From: Acidobacteriota bacterium
Lineage (GTDB): Bacteria > Acidobacteriota > Blastocatellia > Pyrinomonadales > Pyrinomonadaceae
Direction: 5' to 3'
Length of the DNA: 10,905 nt
NCBI GenBank assembly: GCA_029862725.1
Contig: JAOTWT010000057.1
Location: forward strand, 1 to 10,905
This document shows, piece after piece, positions 1-7,097 of this stretch. The position numbers were made by a program, and so were the translations under genes. The notes beneath the pieces were generated by a model that did no database searches, was not told the origin of the DNA, and was given only the letters and a program-made list of their open reading frames with translations. Every line of letters begins with the position of its first letter. The stretch's first letter is position 1.

Positions 1-212
1 GCTCCCAAAAAAAGATTCGTCACATCGATTTGGGGCAGGGAATTGTCGATCGTTTCCGGATAGACGCACGCGACGGCCGTGGTTTCATTCCAATCGATTC
101 GAAAAAACTCCCGGGTGGAAGCGTCCGGGGTCAGCCTTTTGATTTTCTTCGTTTCAGGGGGCAATCCGAGGAATGCGGCGAGCCGTTCTGATGCGCTGCG
201 GTCGAAAATCAT
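1..212 (-). CDS. Aminoglycoside-phosphotransferase-fold sugar kinase, AmgK-like (N-terminal part, cut by window edge)
   Basis: Only the first 70 residues are inside the window; the gene runs off the left edge. Reading the minus strand from the ATG at 212-210 gives MIFDRSASERLAAFLG, then LTPDASTREFFRIDW around residues 27-41. The DAS-x-R-x-FFR pattern is the nucleotide-binding start of the aminoglycoside phosphotransferase (APH) fold seen in AmgK-type anomeric sugar kinases. AmgK phosphorylates N-acetylmuramate (and N-acetylglucosamine) at C1 in the cytoplasm, bypassing de novo UDP-MurNAc synthesis. The start lies 3 bases after the stop of the nucleotidyltransferase upstream, so the two are almost certainly one transcript, and that neighbour is what a MurU-like partner would be. 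The AmgK assignment rests on the short motif plus context. The catalytic loop (HxD) is outside the window, so another APH-fold kinase cannot be excluded. Confidence 0.6.
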   Translation of the reverse strand, partial: MIFDRSASERLAAFLGLPPETKKIKRLTPDASTREFFRIDWNETTAVACVYPETIDNSLPQIDVTNLFLG

Positions 213-215
213 CGC

Positions 216-1199
216 TTAATTCGTAAGCCGGACGACATAGTTCTCGCCGTCAAACTCGCCCTTTAGAGCCTTTTGCGGAATTCCTTCGCAATGACTGAGC
301 ATCTCACCGGTAACTACAGCGACATTTTCGTATCGCGCTCCTTCTCTGACCTTGACGCCGTCGCCGATGACGGAGCGGTAAACGCGTGCATTGGGGCCGA
401 TCGTGACGTCGTCCCAGATCACGGATTCCTCGACCGAAGCCGAGCTGTCGATGAGGTTGTTCCGGCCAAGAACTAAACGGTCTTTGTTGCCGTTGAGCAT
501 GGCAAGGCTGATATCGAGATAGCGCCGTATTGTCGAAAGTTCATACCAACGGCCATCAGTCACGTGCGCAGCGATCGTCTCACCTTTCCGGATTGCGGGA
601 TTGTAGAATGTAGGAACTATATCGGAATAGACGCCCCGCGGTATGTATTCAAAAACCCGCGGTTCAAAGATATGAATACCGGTGAACATATACGGAGCCT
701 CCTTACCGTTCAACTCCGGGTCCGCAAAATCCCCGAAACCTGAAATTCTTCCATCTTCTACATAGACTTCGGTGAAGTGCTCGCGGGCATCGTTCCTCAT
801 TAGGACCATCGTCGCGAGAGCCCCGGATTCCTTATGGGTATCAAGAGCCGCGTCAATATCGATATCGGTGATGATCTTGCCGTTGATGACGAGAAAAGTA
901 TCGCCTTCCAGATGTTCGCGGGCGTTGTCGAGTGCCCCGGCGGTACCGAGAATTTTCGGCTTCTCGTAGGTGTAGTGGATCTGTGTGCCGAAAGCAGAAC
1001 CGTCGCCCAGCGCCTTTTTGACCGATTCGGGCTGGTGATGAAGATTCACCACCACATCGTCAAATCCGAATTTGGCGATATATTCCGCTACATAACCTAC
1101 AAGAGGTTTTCCAAAAAATGGTATCGCGGGTTTTGTACGGTCAATCGTTAAAGGAAAAAGACGCGTGCCGAAACCCGCGGCCAGGATCATTGCTTTCAT
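216..1199 (-). CDS. Sugar-1-phosphate nucleotidyltransferase with C-terminal left-handed beta-helix, MurU/GMPP-like
   Basis: A 327-residue cytoplasmic enzyme of the NDP-sugar pyrophosphorylase family, expected to join a sugar 1-phosphate to a nucleotide. The N-terminal signature MILAAGFGTRLFPLT (residues 4-18) with R13 and the TKP at 23-25 is the nucleotide-binding loop. GTAGAL (85-90) is the substrate loop. Residues about 245-297 carry hexapeptide-like repeats (SASVEESVIWDDVTIGPNA) forming a beta-helix. MurU itself is about 220 residues and lacks this tail, so the domain layout is closer to GDP-mannose pyrophosphorylases. Two metal-ligand positions are unusual: the expected NGD is NGK (K108), and the expected W-x-D is WYELST (E220). 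ATG at 1199 fits the family start exactly, although no good Shine-Dalgarno is visible. The AmgK-like kinase follows 3 bases downstream, so UDP-MurNAc synthesis in peptidoglycan recycling is the best guess; an NDP-hexose for glycan synthesis is the alternative. Confidence 0.82.
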   Translation of the reverse strand: MKAMILAAGFGTRLFPLTIDRTKPAIPFFGKPLVGYVAEYIAKFGFDDVVVNLHHQPESVKKALGDGSAFGTQIHYTYEKPKILGTAGALDNAREHLEGDTFLVINGKIITDIDIDAALDTHKESGALATMVLMRNDAREHFTEVYVEDGRISGFGDFADPELNGKEAPYMFTGIHIFEPRVFEYIPRGVYSDIVPTFYNPAIRKGETIAAHVTDGRWYELSTIRRYLDISLAMLNGNKDRLVLGRNNLIDSSASVEESVIWDDVTIGPNARVYRSVIGDGVKVREGARYENVAVVTGEMLSHCEGIPQKALKGEFDGENYVVRLTN

Positions 1200-1236
1200 C
1201 TCGAAGAACTTCTAAGAAGGAGAGCCATAGGAAAAA

Positions 1237-1273
1237 TGTCAAAAAGTATAAATACCCAATAAACTTAACGGCT
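1237..1273 (-). promoter_or_regulatory. Possible minus-strand promoter for the nucleotidyltransferase-kinase pair
   Basis: On the minus strand a TATACT hexamer (1250-1245) lies about 46 bases upstream of the start codon at 1199 and would act as a -10 element. A perfect TTGACA (1242-1237) sits just downstream of it but has only a poor -10 (TTCTTA) at the right distance. Neither combination is a complete consensus promoter, so this marks the most likely start region rather than a defined site. Confidence 0.3.
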
Positions 1274-1299
1274 TTGGGGCATAATTGCAAACCTCGTTA

Positions 1300-1334
1300 C
1301 CCGAACCGTTATGCCGGTACGGCGGGCGTTCGGG
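1300..1334. repeat. Nested inverted repeat in the non-coding region
   Basis: The outer arms CCCGAAC (1300-1306) and GTTCGGG (1328-1334) are perfectly complementary. Inside them GCCG (1313-1316) and CGGC (1320-1323) form a second short stem around a 3-base loop. No T-run follows on either strand, so it is not a classical terminator. It lies in the 261-bp gene-free stretch (1200-1460) between the nucleotidyltransferase promoter region and the terminator at 1408-1438. Function unknown; it could be an operator or a chance palindrome. Confidence 0.3.
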
Positions 1335-1407
1335 CTGATTGCATAAGTGAGGATTGGTTCATCTTTTAGCTCACTGTTTGGCAGCTCCGGGGGTCTATTA
1401 AGACCAC

Positions 1408-1438
1408 AAAAAAAGGGTTGGGATTTCTCCCAACCCTT
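1408..1438 (-). terminator. Rho-independent terminator for the minus-strand pseudogene
   Basis: Read on the minus strand: an 11-bp perfect stem (AAGGGTTGGGA / TCCCAACCCTT, plus-strand arms 1413-1423 and 1428-1438), a GAAA tetraloop, then a run of seven T (1414-1408). It begins 22 bases after the stop codon at 1461. This is a textbook intrinsic terminator, oriented to end transcription of the broken P-domain gene. Confidence 0.9.
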
Positions 1439-1460
1439 GTACTAAAGTTGATCGATCCGG

Positions 1461-2034
1461 TTAGTTGCTGTTCCAACCCGGAATCGGTGCATCTCCCGCG
1501 GAACCCCACTCGATTGCCTCAAGCATACCGTCGCTCGATCTGAGGGTGTAAAAAAAGCTGTCCGATGCGCTCGCGTCGTTCCTTCTCCAGATTCCGATAT
1601 CGGTTAAGTATGAAGAATCCATCCTGGAAGATACAGAAGTCATTCTTTTCGTCACCGTCGCTTTCGCCGTCGCCGTCGAAGTCGACCTGAGGCGCATGGG
1701 GTGTTACTGCTGCAGTATTAAACGTCAGATTGGCCGCGTTAACGATTCCCGGATCGCCTTCGCCGCTGTCATTAAACCGGAGTGTCCAGGTACCGGTAAT
1801 CGTAGCCGTGCTTGTGAAAGCGGAGTCAATACTCGTTACCGGCGCCGGGTTCATCGTTTGCGACGAGCCGCCGGCTTCCGTGGTTCGATATGCCATGGGG
1901 TTAAGGATTCCAGCGCCTGTTTGGTTCGAGGCTTCAGTCCACCAGTTGGTTCCGGCTGCGACATCGTTAAGGGTATAAATTCCAAGCAAATTGGAGCTGT
2001 CTCCGCACGGGTCCTTAAAACAGTCACGATGTCT
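1461..2034 (-). pseudogene. Broken gene for a secreted P-domain / DFDGDG-repeat protein
   Basis: Two overlapping minus-strand frames together resemble one secreted protein. The upstream frame (open from 2034, after the TGA at 2037-2035) reads DCFKDPCGDSSNLLGIYTLND and continues to TGTWTLRFNDSGEGDPG, a pattern like the beta-sandwich P-domain (proprotein convertase type, NGTWxLxxxD). It is followed by VDFDGDGESD, a calcium-binding-like FG-GAP/VCBS-type motif. The expected continuation lies in another frame: TDIGIWRRN, then LRSSDGMLEAIEWGS and PIPGWNSN, with its stop at 1461. A frameshift near 1590-1640 therefore separates the halves, and no signal peptide or N-terminal part can be read. Upstream (2038-2171) another frame beginning MNTLCACQK is open but unrecognisable. 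Such proteins are usually exported surface or adhesion proteins of several hundred residues. A sequencing error could explain the frameshift but not the missing 5' end. Confidence 0.6.
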
Positions 2035-2268
2035 TCAGATGGATTGCCGCGACCGATTTCGTATTGGAGACCTTTGAAATTTCGAACAACTGTTGACGCA
2101 CGACCGAGCGGGGTTTCACGAAAGGAAACCCGCACCCACTTAAACTTTTGGCACGCACATAAAGTATTCATATTACTAAATTAATCCAAATTCTTTGGCA
2201 AAATCGCGGAAGATTTCAGAATTCGACACTCGCCAAGTATTCTTAAAGCCTGTCTAATTGGAACTGAT

Positions 2269-3162
2269 GTGGCTAAACAAAATTCAAACGGACTGATACT
2301 TTTCTTTGTCGATGGACTGGGAATCGGCGAGCGCAAACCGGAAAATCCGTTTTATGCACTCGGCGGCCCGGATCCCCTCTGCCATTTTGTGGATGGAAAC
2401 CGTGGGTTGGATTTGGAAGGCAACGTGGCGGCGACCGACGCGTGTCTAGGAGTTGAAGGGCGCCCCCAAAGCGCTTCCGGGCAAACTACGATATATACTG
2501 GGATCAACGCGCCCAAAGAACTCGGCTATCATAAGCAGGGATTTCCGAATGAATCTCTGCGGCGGATCATCGAGGAACATTCGATTTTCAGGCAACTCAA
2601 AAATGCGGGCGTTGATGACCTGATTTTCGCAAACACATATACGCCAAAGTTTTTCGAGAGAAAACCGCGTTGGAAATCCGCGACAACTTGTGCTGTCGAA
2701 GCGGCCGGCATGCCGTTTTGCAGTATACGCGATTTGCTTGGCCGGAGGTCCCTCTTTCACGATTTTACAAACCGCACCCTGATAAAGGCCGGTCACAACG
2801 TTCCGGAGTTTACGCCCCGTGACGGCGCCGAAATCCTGGCCGGATTGTGCCGCGAATACAGTTTCGTACTCTACGAACATTTTATTACCGATAAGATCGG
2901 CCACGATATGGACTGGGAACGTGCAAAGACGCATTTACCGGAATTGGCGGAGCTGATCCGGGAGACATTGCAATCAATCGATCTGGAATATACGACCTTC
3001 GTCTTGACAAGCGATCACGGCAACATAGAAGATTTGTCCATTCGTAATCACACACGAAACAAGGTTCCGACGGTTGTCTGGGGGCGGAAAAAGGAAGTCT
3101 TTGCCAGCAGGATCTCCTCTCTCGCCGATATTACACCGGCAATACTCGATTTGTTGACCTGA
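2269..3162 (+). CDS. Alkaline-phosphatase-superfamily metalloenzyme resembling phosphoglycerate mutase/phosphopentomutase
   Basis: 297 residues, probably cytoplasmic, with no signal peptide. The two-metal site of the iPGM/phosphopentomutase branch is readable: FVDGLGIG with D15; a SASGQTT segment (68-74) where the phosphate-accepting Ser/Thr is expected; TDKIGHDMD with D208 and H212; TSDHGN with D249 and H250; and NHTRNKVP with H261, matching the HTxNPVP motif of iPGM. The full metal-ligand set suggests an active phosphotransferase or phosphatase. At 297 residues it lacks the inserted phosphotransferase domain of true iPGM (about 510 residues), so mutase activity on phosphoglycerate is not implied and the substrate is unknown. 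The start is GTG at 2269; the overlapping ATG at 2267 is out of frame and closes quickly, and there is no clear Shine-Dalgarno. The TGA stop shares its A with the ATG of the next gene (TGATG), so the transporter is translationally coupled. Confidence 0.8.
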   Translation: MAKQNSNGLILFFVDGLGIGERKPENPFYALGGPDPLCHFVDGNRGLDLEGNVAATDACLGVEGRPQSASGQTTIYTGINAPKELGYHKQGFPNESLRRIIEEHSIFRQLKNAGVDDLIFANTYTPKFFERKPRWKSATTCAVEAAGMPFCSIRDLLGRRSLFHDFTNRTLIKAGHNVPEFTPRDGAEILAGLCREYSFVLYEHFITDKIGHDMDWERAKTHLPELAELIRETLQSIDLEYTTFVLTSDHGNIEDLSIRNHTRNKVPTVVWGRKKEVFASRISSLADITPAILDLLT

Positions 3163-4529
3163 TGACATCAATATCGGCAAAGAACGACAGACGGGAAGTC
3201 TTTGGATGGCTCATGTACGACTGGGCCAACTCCGCCTTTTACACCACGGTTATCAGCGTCCTTTTGGGGCCATATCTGACCGCTCTGGCCCAGGCGCATG
3301 TCGGCGACAACGGCGTGGTCTGGAGCTTTGGTTTCCTTGGTTCGGTTACCGCCAAGAGCCTTTTCCATTTTTGCCTGACGATCTCGGTGTTCCTGCAGGT
3401 GCTGCTACTTCCGATACTTGGAGCGGTTTCAGATTATTCCAATCTGAAAAAACGGCTGATGGCTTTCTTTTGCTATCTAGGGGTCACGGCGAGCTGCCTG
3501 CTCTTCTTTATCACTGAAAACTATATTGCCGGAAATATTCTCCTGATCATTGCAAACCTAAGTTTTGGGGCGGCAAACATCTTCTATAACGCGTACCTCG
3601 TAGATCTGACGACGGATGACAAGCGCGACAAGATTTCGAGCTATGGATTTGCCGCCGGGTATATCGGCGGTCTGATCATGCTAACCGCAAACCTGATCCT
3701 GGTTCAAAGTGCGGAATCGCTTGGGATGACCCGGGGGTTTGCTGTCAGGTTGTCGCTTCTGCTGGCGTCACTTTGGTGGGGCGTCTTTGCGCTTGTGACG
3801 TTTTATCTCGTGAAATCCAGAGGGGCGGTGAAGAAACACCCCGAAAAGAAAAACTATGTGTCGATCGGATTCAGTGAATTAAAGAACACATTCGGCGTCC
3901 TCCTGCGCATCAAGCAGACGGCGCTTTTTCTCGCGGCCTACTTTTGCTACAACAACGGAATCCAGACCGTGATCAGCAGCGCCTCCGTTTTTCTCGCCCA
4001 GGAGCTCTTTGTCGCAAGAGGGCAAAAAGCCGACGAGGTTTTCCTGCTGGGAGTGTTCTTTGTCGCCCAGGTTTTTGCCTTCATCGGATCCATTTTATTC
4101 GAACGCGTCGCCCGTTTGACCGGGACCAAGGCGGCACTGATGATCTCGTTGATAATCTGGATTCTGATCGTTGTATATGCCTACGCCTTCCTCGACACGG
4201 TTTACCAGGCGTGGATTTTGGGCGCGTTCATAGGCCTTGTACTTGGAAGTTCCCAGGCGCTTTCAAGATCCCTGTTTTCGCAGATGATCCCGGAAGGGAG
4301 AGAGTCCTCGTTTTTCGGCCTGTATGAGATATCCGAGCGCGGAACAACCCTGATCGGCACCGCGGCGTTTAGTATCGTGGTGGCAATCACGGGTTCATAC
4401 CGGCACGCGATATTCTCGCTTGTCGTATTTCTAATCATCGGCGCCTTGATACTCGCGTGCACGGATATCGAAAAAGCGATCAAACAAGCCGATAGCCTTT
4501 CAGATTCGGAAGGCAAAACGACCGCTTAA
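3162..4529 (+). CDS. MFS transporter of the UMF1 / ATG22-like family
   Basis: 455 residues with about 12 hydrophobic segments, so an inner-membrane permease. The N-terminus carries WLMYDWANSAFYTTV (residues 16-30), the hallmark of the UMF1 (ATG22-like, MFS_1_2) family. A later segment, LGSSQALSRSLFSQMIPEGR, matches the conserved cytoplasmic loop of this family, followed by FGLYEISERGTTLIG. Length is normal (400-480). Yeast ATG22 exports amino acids from the vacuole; bacterial members have no established substrate. The start codon overlaps the previous stop by one base, which fixes the ATG at 3162 and couples it to the metalloenzyme, suggesting import or export of that enzyme's substrate or product (inference). 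Confidence 0.88.
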   Translation: MTSISAKNDRREVFGWLMYDWANSAFYTTVISVLLGPYLTALAQAHVGDNGVVWSFGFLGSVTAKSLFHFCLTISVFLQVLLLPILGAVSDYSNLKKRLMAFFCYLGVTASCLLFFITENYIAGNILLIIANLSFGAANIFYNAYLVDLTTDDKRDKISSYGFAAGYIGGLIMLTANLILVQSAESLGMTRGFAVRLSLLLASLWWGVFALVTFYLVKSRGAVKKHPEKKNYVSIGFSELKNTFGVLLRIKQTALFLAAYFCYNNGIQTVISSASVFLAQELFVARGQKADEVFLLGVFFVAQVFAFIGSILFERVARLTGTKAALMISLIIWILIVVYAYAFLDTVYQAWILGAFIGLVLGSSQALSRSLFSQMIPEGRESSFFGLYEISERGTTLIGTAAFSIVVAITGSYRHAIFSLVVFLIIGALILACTDIEKAIKQADSLSDSEGKTTA

Positions 4530-4553
4530 CTTTATCGGCAAGGTTGTGTCCAC

Positions 4554-4559
4554 TATAAT
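4554..4559 (+). promoter_or_regulatory. -10 element (TATAAT) of the LOG-ptsI operon
   Basis: A perfect TATAAT lies in the 65-bp gap after the transporter gene, about 35 bases before the ATG at 4595. The -35 region at correct spacing (TTTATC, 4531-4536) is weak. It would give the LOG-ptsI pair its own promoter, independent of the genes upstream. Confidence 0.5.
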
Positions 4560-4594
4560 TCCGGAAGTACAGCTTTGTTTGCACAATCACGACT

Positions 4595-5140
4595 ATGTTT
4601 CAAGATCACGAAAAAATGGTGACGATTTTCGGCGGCTCCAAATGCGGGCCGGGTTCGGCCGAGTACAAGCAGGCGCTTGAAGTCGGGCAAAGGCTCGCCG
4701 GCGCGGGATATACGATTTGCACCGGAGGTTATTTGGGTGTCATGGAAGCCGCTTCGAAGGGCGCGCGCGAGAATGGCGGCCGGGTTTTGGGCGTGGTTAT
4801 GAATCAATTCCGGTCTGAGCCAAACCGGTTCCTGACCGATAAGGTCGCGACGGATCACTTTTACGACCGCCTCCAGGCGCTGATCCAGAGATCTATGGGG
4901 TTTATCGCAATCCGCGGCGGGATGGGAACAGTAACTGAGATTTCACTTGTCTGGAATAAGCTGCAGACCGGTGTGTTGCGAGACCGACCGCTGGTCCTGC
5001 TCGGCGAATGTTGGAGCGGCGTGGTTGAGTCCTGGAAGAAGAATCTCGTGGTCAGCGACTCGGATGTATCATTACTCCGCTTTGCTGCGACTCCCGAACA
5101 GGCTGTGGCCTTTGTTACCGCCGGTAGGGAAAGTGTATGA
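4595..5140 (+). CDS. LOG family protein (nucleotide 5'-monophosphate phosphoribohydrolase-like Rossmann protein)
   Basis: 181 residues, cytoplasmic. The fold signature is clear: VTIFGGSKCGPGS (9-21), GGYLGVMEAASKGA (44-57) and RGGMGTVTE (107-115) with the catalytic-type Glu115. The LOG family (formerly 'lysine decarboxylase-like') removes ribose 5-phosphate from adenine-type nucleotide monophosphates. Deviations: the usual PGGxGTxxE has Arg instead of Pro, and the ExRKxxM segment preceding it in true cytokinin-activating enzymes is replaced by YDRLQALIQRSMGF, so this is a more distant subgroup and the substrate is open. Met8 (ATG at 4616) is an equally plausible start because homology begins there; neither start has a Shine-Dalgarno. 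The last eight bases overlap the probable start of the enzyme I gene, indicating coupled translation. Confidence 0.82.
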   Translation: MFQDHEKMVTIFGGSKCGPGSAEYKQALEVGQRLAGAGYTICTGGYLGVMEAASKGARENGGRVLGVVMNQFRSEPNRFLTDKVATDHFYDRLQALIQRSMGFIAIRGGMGTVTEISLVWNKLQTGVLRDRPLVLLGECWSGVVESWKKNLVVSDSDVSLLRFAATPEQAVAFVTAGRESV

Positions 5141-6944
5141 CCCGATTGGAGATCAAGCGATAAAAAAAGCGAAAGAAGTAAAGACTACAAAAAACCGCGT
5201 TTTCGCCGGACGGGCCGTTTCCCGAGGTGTTGGCGTCGGTACCGTTTTGTGCTTGTTTGGCGCTAACCGGCAGTTCTTTAAATCGAGGATCGAGCCGCAA
5301 GCAACCGGGTCCGAGATCAGAAGGTTCAGGAAGGCTTTGAAAACTGCTGAAGAGCAATTGAATCGGATTGTGTCGGCCGAAGACGCCGGTGAAGGCCAAT
5401 CCGGGATATTCGAAACGCATCTCTTGTTTCTGAAAGACCGGTCTTTGATACTGAAGATTGAATCGATGATTGCCGAGCAGAGGGTCAACTGCGAGTGGGC
5501 GGTTAGCAGCGTGATCGACGAGTACGCCGCGAAATATAAAAAACTGTCGGATAAGCACCTGCGTGAAAAACACATCGATTTGGAAGACGTCGGCAACCGG
5601 CTGATCGCCGCACTTGGCGGCGAAAGGGAGACGGGTTTGGAAGTGGACGGCCACGCCGTCGTGGTTGCGCGTGAGATAAATCCTTCGACCCTGATTGAAA
5701 TCGCATCGGCGCAGCCGGCGGCACTTGTCACGCAGAATGGAGGGTGGACCTCGCACACATTTATTCTGGCACGCGAACTCGGGATTCCCGCGGTTACGGG
5801 AATATCCGAGCTGCTCAGGAGGACAGAAACCGGCGAACGGATGATAGTCGACGGGTTTCGCGGAGAGATTGTCGTCGATCCCTCTGACGAATTGATAAAT
5901 CAGTACCGCATGCCCGAAAGCATCGGCGTGCCGAATGTAGAGGTCGATGAGCCCGCAACACCCCAGGTACGTACGATCGATGGCGAGGAAATCAGGCTTT
6001 GCGTTAATCTCGACCTTGCTCTTGATGCTGCGGAAATTGAGCGAGTGTCGGATTTCGGGGTGGGGCTCTACCGTTCGGAATACCTCTTCAAACGCTTTGC
6101 GGGTTATCCGTTGGAGAATGAACAATACGAGAAGTATCTCGAGGTCCTCGAACTCGCGCGTGACTCGCCGGTAATAATAAGGACTTTTGATCTCGGCCCT
6201 GGCGAGATTGTAGGTGGCGGTACGGCACGTGAGAAGAATCCCGCGCTTGGAATGCGTGGAATTCGTCTGAGTCTTCGCGACGAGTTGCAGTTTCGAATTC
6301 AAATCAGGGCTCTTCTCCGGGCGGGAGTCAAAAAGAATCTCGATATCGTTTTTCCTTTGGTCTCCGATATATCGGAATTGAGGCAGACAAAAGAAATCGT
6401 TTCCGAGGAGCAGGCGAAATTGAAATCGGAAGGGCAGCACACGAGTCACCCGAGGCTCGGAGCGATGATAGAAGTGCCGGCGGCTGTTATGATGATCGAT
6501 GAGATTTTTGCGATTACGGAATTCGTAAACGTTGGCACCAATGATCTTGTGCAATACTTGCTGGCGGTGGACCGGGACAACGACAATCTCGCCAATTATT
6601 TCCGAACCCTCCATCCGGCGGTCATACGTTCGCTCAAATTGATATTTGAATCGGCTGCACGTCACGGAAAAGAAGCCGTAATGTGCGGCGAAATGGCGGG
6701 TTCGCCGCTCTATGTCCCTCTTTTGATCGGCCTCGGCGCGCGGACTCTGAGCATGAATCCGGCCTCGTTGGACCGCATCGCCTCGATTGTCAGACAAATT
6801 AGTGCCCAGGAGGCAATCGATATCGCCGAGAAGGTCGCAGGAACGGAAACGTGGGACGAAGCGGAACGACAATTGAAGGAGTTGTACAGGGGGACGTGGC
6901 CGCACATCGTACAACTTTCAAATTTCATTTCCAGTAGGGAATAA
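5133..6944 (+). CDS. ptsI: Phosphoenolpyruvate-protein phosphotransferase (PTS enzyme I)
   Basis: From the GTG at 5133 this is 603 residues (family about 575). Enzyme I takes phosphate from PEP onto a histidine and passes it to HPr in the cytoplasm. Domain order is normal: N-terminal swivelling/HPr-binding part (25-260), with active-site His208 in NGGWTSHTFILARELG, then the PEP barrel with GLYRSEYLF (R314), IIRTFDLG (R350), MIEVPAA (E447), GTNDLVQYLLAVDRDN (N470, D471, R481) and CGEMAG (C518). Two motifs deviate: GGRTSH is GGWTSH, and the DxGGDK stretch is DLGPGE. No GAF domain is present, so it is not PtsP. The reading frame stays open upstream to 4947, but that part overlaps LOG and is non-homologous; the GTG has AGGGA only 2 bases before it, and a TTG at 5112 is the alternative. 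No HPr or EII genes are nearby, suggesting a regulatory PTS (inference). Confidence 0.9.
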   Translation: MYDPIGDQAIKKAKEVKTTKNRVFAGRAVSRGVGVGTVLCLFGANRQFFKSRIEPQATGSEIRRFRKALKTAEEQLNRIVSAEDAGEGQSGIFETHLLFLKDRSLILKIESMIAEQRVNCEWAVSSVIDEYAAKYKKLSDKHLREKHIDLEDVGNRLIAALGGERETGLEVDGHAVVVAREINPSTLIEIASAQPAALVTQNGGWTSHTFILARELGIPAVTGISELLRRTETGERMIVDGFRGEIVVDPSDELINQYRMPESIGVPNVEVDEPATPQVRTIDGEEIRLCVNLDLALDAAEIERVSDFGVGLYRSEYLFKRFAGYPLENEQYEKYLEVLELARDSPVIIRTFDLGPGEIVGGGTAREKNPALGMRGIRLSLRDELQFRIQIRALLRAGVKKNLDIVFPLVSDISELRQTKEIVSEEQAKLKSEGQHTSHPRLGAMIEVPAAVMMIDEIFAITEFVNVGTNDLVQYLLAVDRDNDNLANYFRTLHPAVIRSLKLIFESAARHGKEAVMCGEMAGSPLYVPLLIGLGARTLSMNPASLDRIASIVRQISAQEAIDIAEKVAGTETWDEAERQLKELYRGTWPHIVQLSNFISSRE

Positions 6945-7020
6945 CAAAAAAAACCGCCAATATCGCGATTAACCCCTCATAAATTGAAAATTTACCCCTT
7001 TTTGCACTTTCATTGAGATA

Positions 7021-7052
7021 CCGGGACCGCGCCGCGCGTATAACGGTCCCGG
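7021..7052. repeat. 9-bp perfect inverted repeat upstream of the export gene
   Basis: CCGGGACCG (7021-7029) and CGGTCCCGG (7044-7052) are exact reverse complements, separated by 14 bases. There is no T-run afterwards, so it is a poor terminator for ptsI. It ends 9 bases before the TAGAAT -10-like element, overlapping where the -35 and RNA polymerase would sit, so an operator for a dimeric regulator is a reasonable guess. The rest of the 153-bp gap (6945-7097) is AT-rich with no coding potential seen. Confidence 0.45.
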
Positions 7053-7061
7053 GCCATATGT

Positions 7062-7067
7062 TAGAAT
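7062..7067 (+). promoter_or_regulatory. -10 element (TAGAAT) of the polysaccharide export gene
   Basis: TTAGAAT about 30 bases before the ATG at 7098 resembles a sigma-70 -10 box. The -35 region at 17-bp spacing (TATAAC, 7039-7044) is weak and lies inside the palindrome at 7021-7052. The transcript would have a short leader without a Shine-Dalgarno. Confidence 0.4.
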
Positions 7068-7097
7068 CAACGGGTTTTTACAACGTTTATTTGTTTA

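Noticed and set aside
1851..2171. Minus-strand frame MNTLCACQK... as an intact gene
   Set aside because: No recognisable domain, no ribosome site, and it overlaps the P-domain-like frame, which has much better family resemblance.
1696..2184. Plus-strand reading frames across the pseudogene
   Set aside because: They lie opposite the readable P-domain remnant and have no family features.
4947..5132. N-terminal extension of enzyme I back to 4947
   Set aside because: This part overlaps the LOG coding sequence in another frame, is Cys/Trp/Arg-rich without similarity to enzyme I, and the family start fits the GTG at 5133.
5115..6914. Very long minus-strand reading frame (599 codons) opposite ptsI
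   Set aside because: It mirrors the codon pattern of the strongly supported enzyme I gene on the other strand, has no recognisable domain and no ribosome site; it is a shadow frame.
6985..7010. Sigma-54 promoter (TTTTTGCAC) before the export gene
   Set aside because: The required GG of the -24 element at fixed distance is absent.
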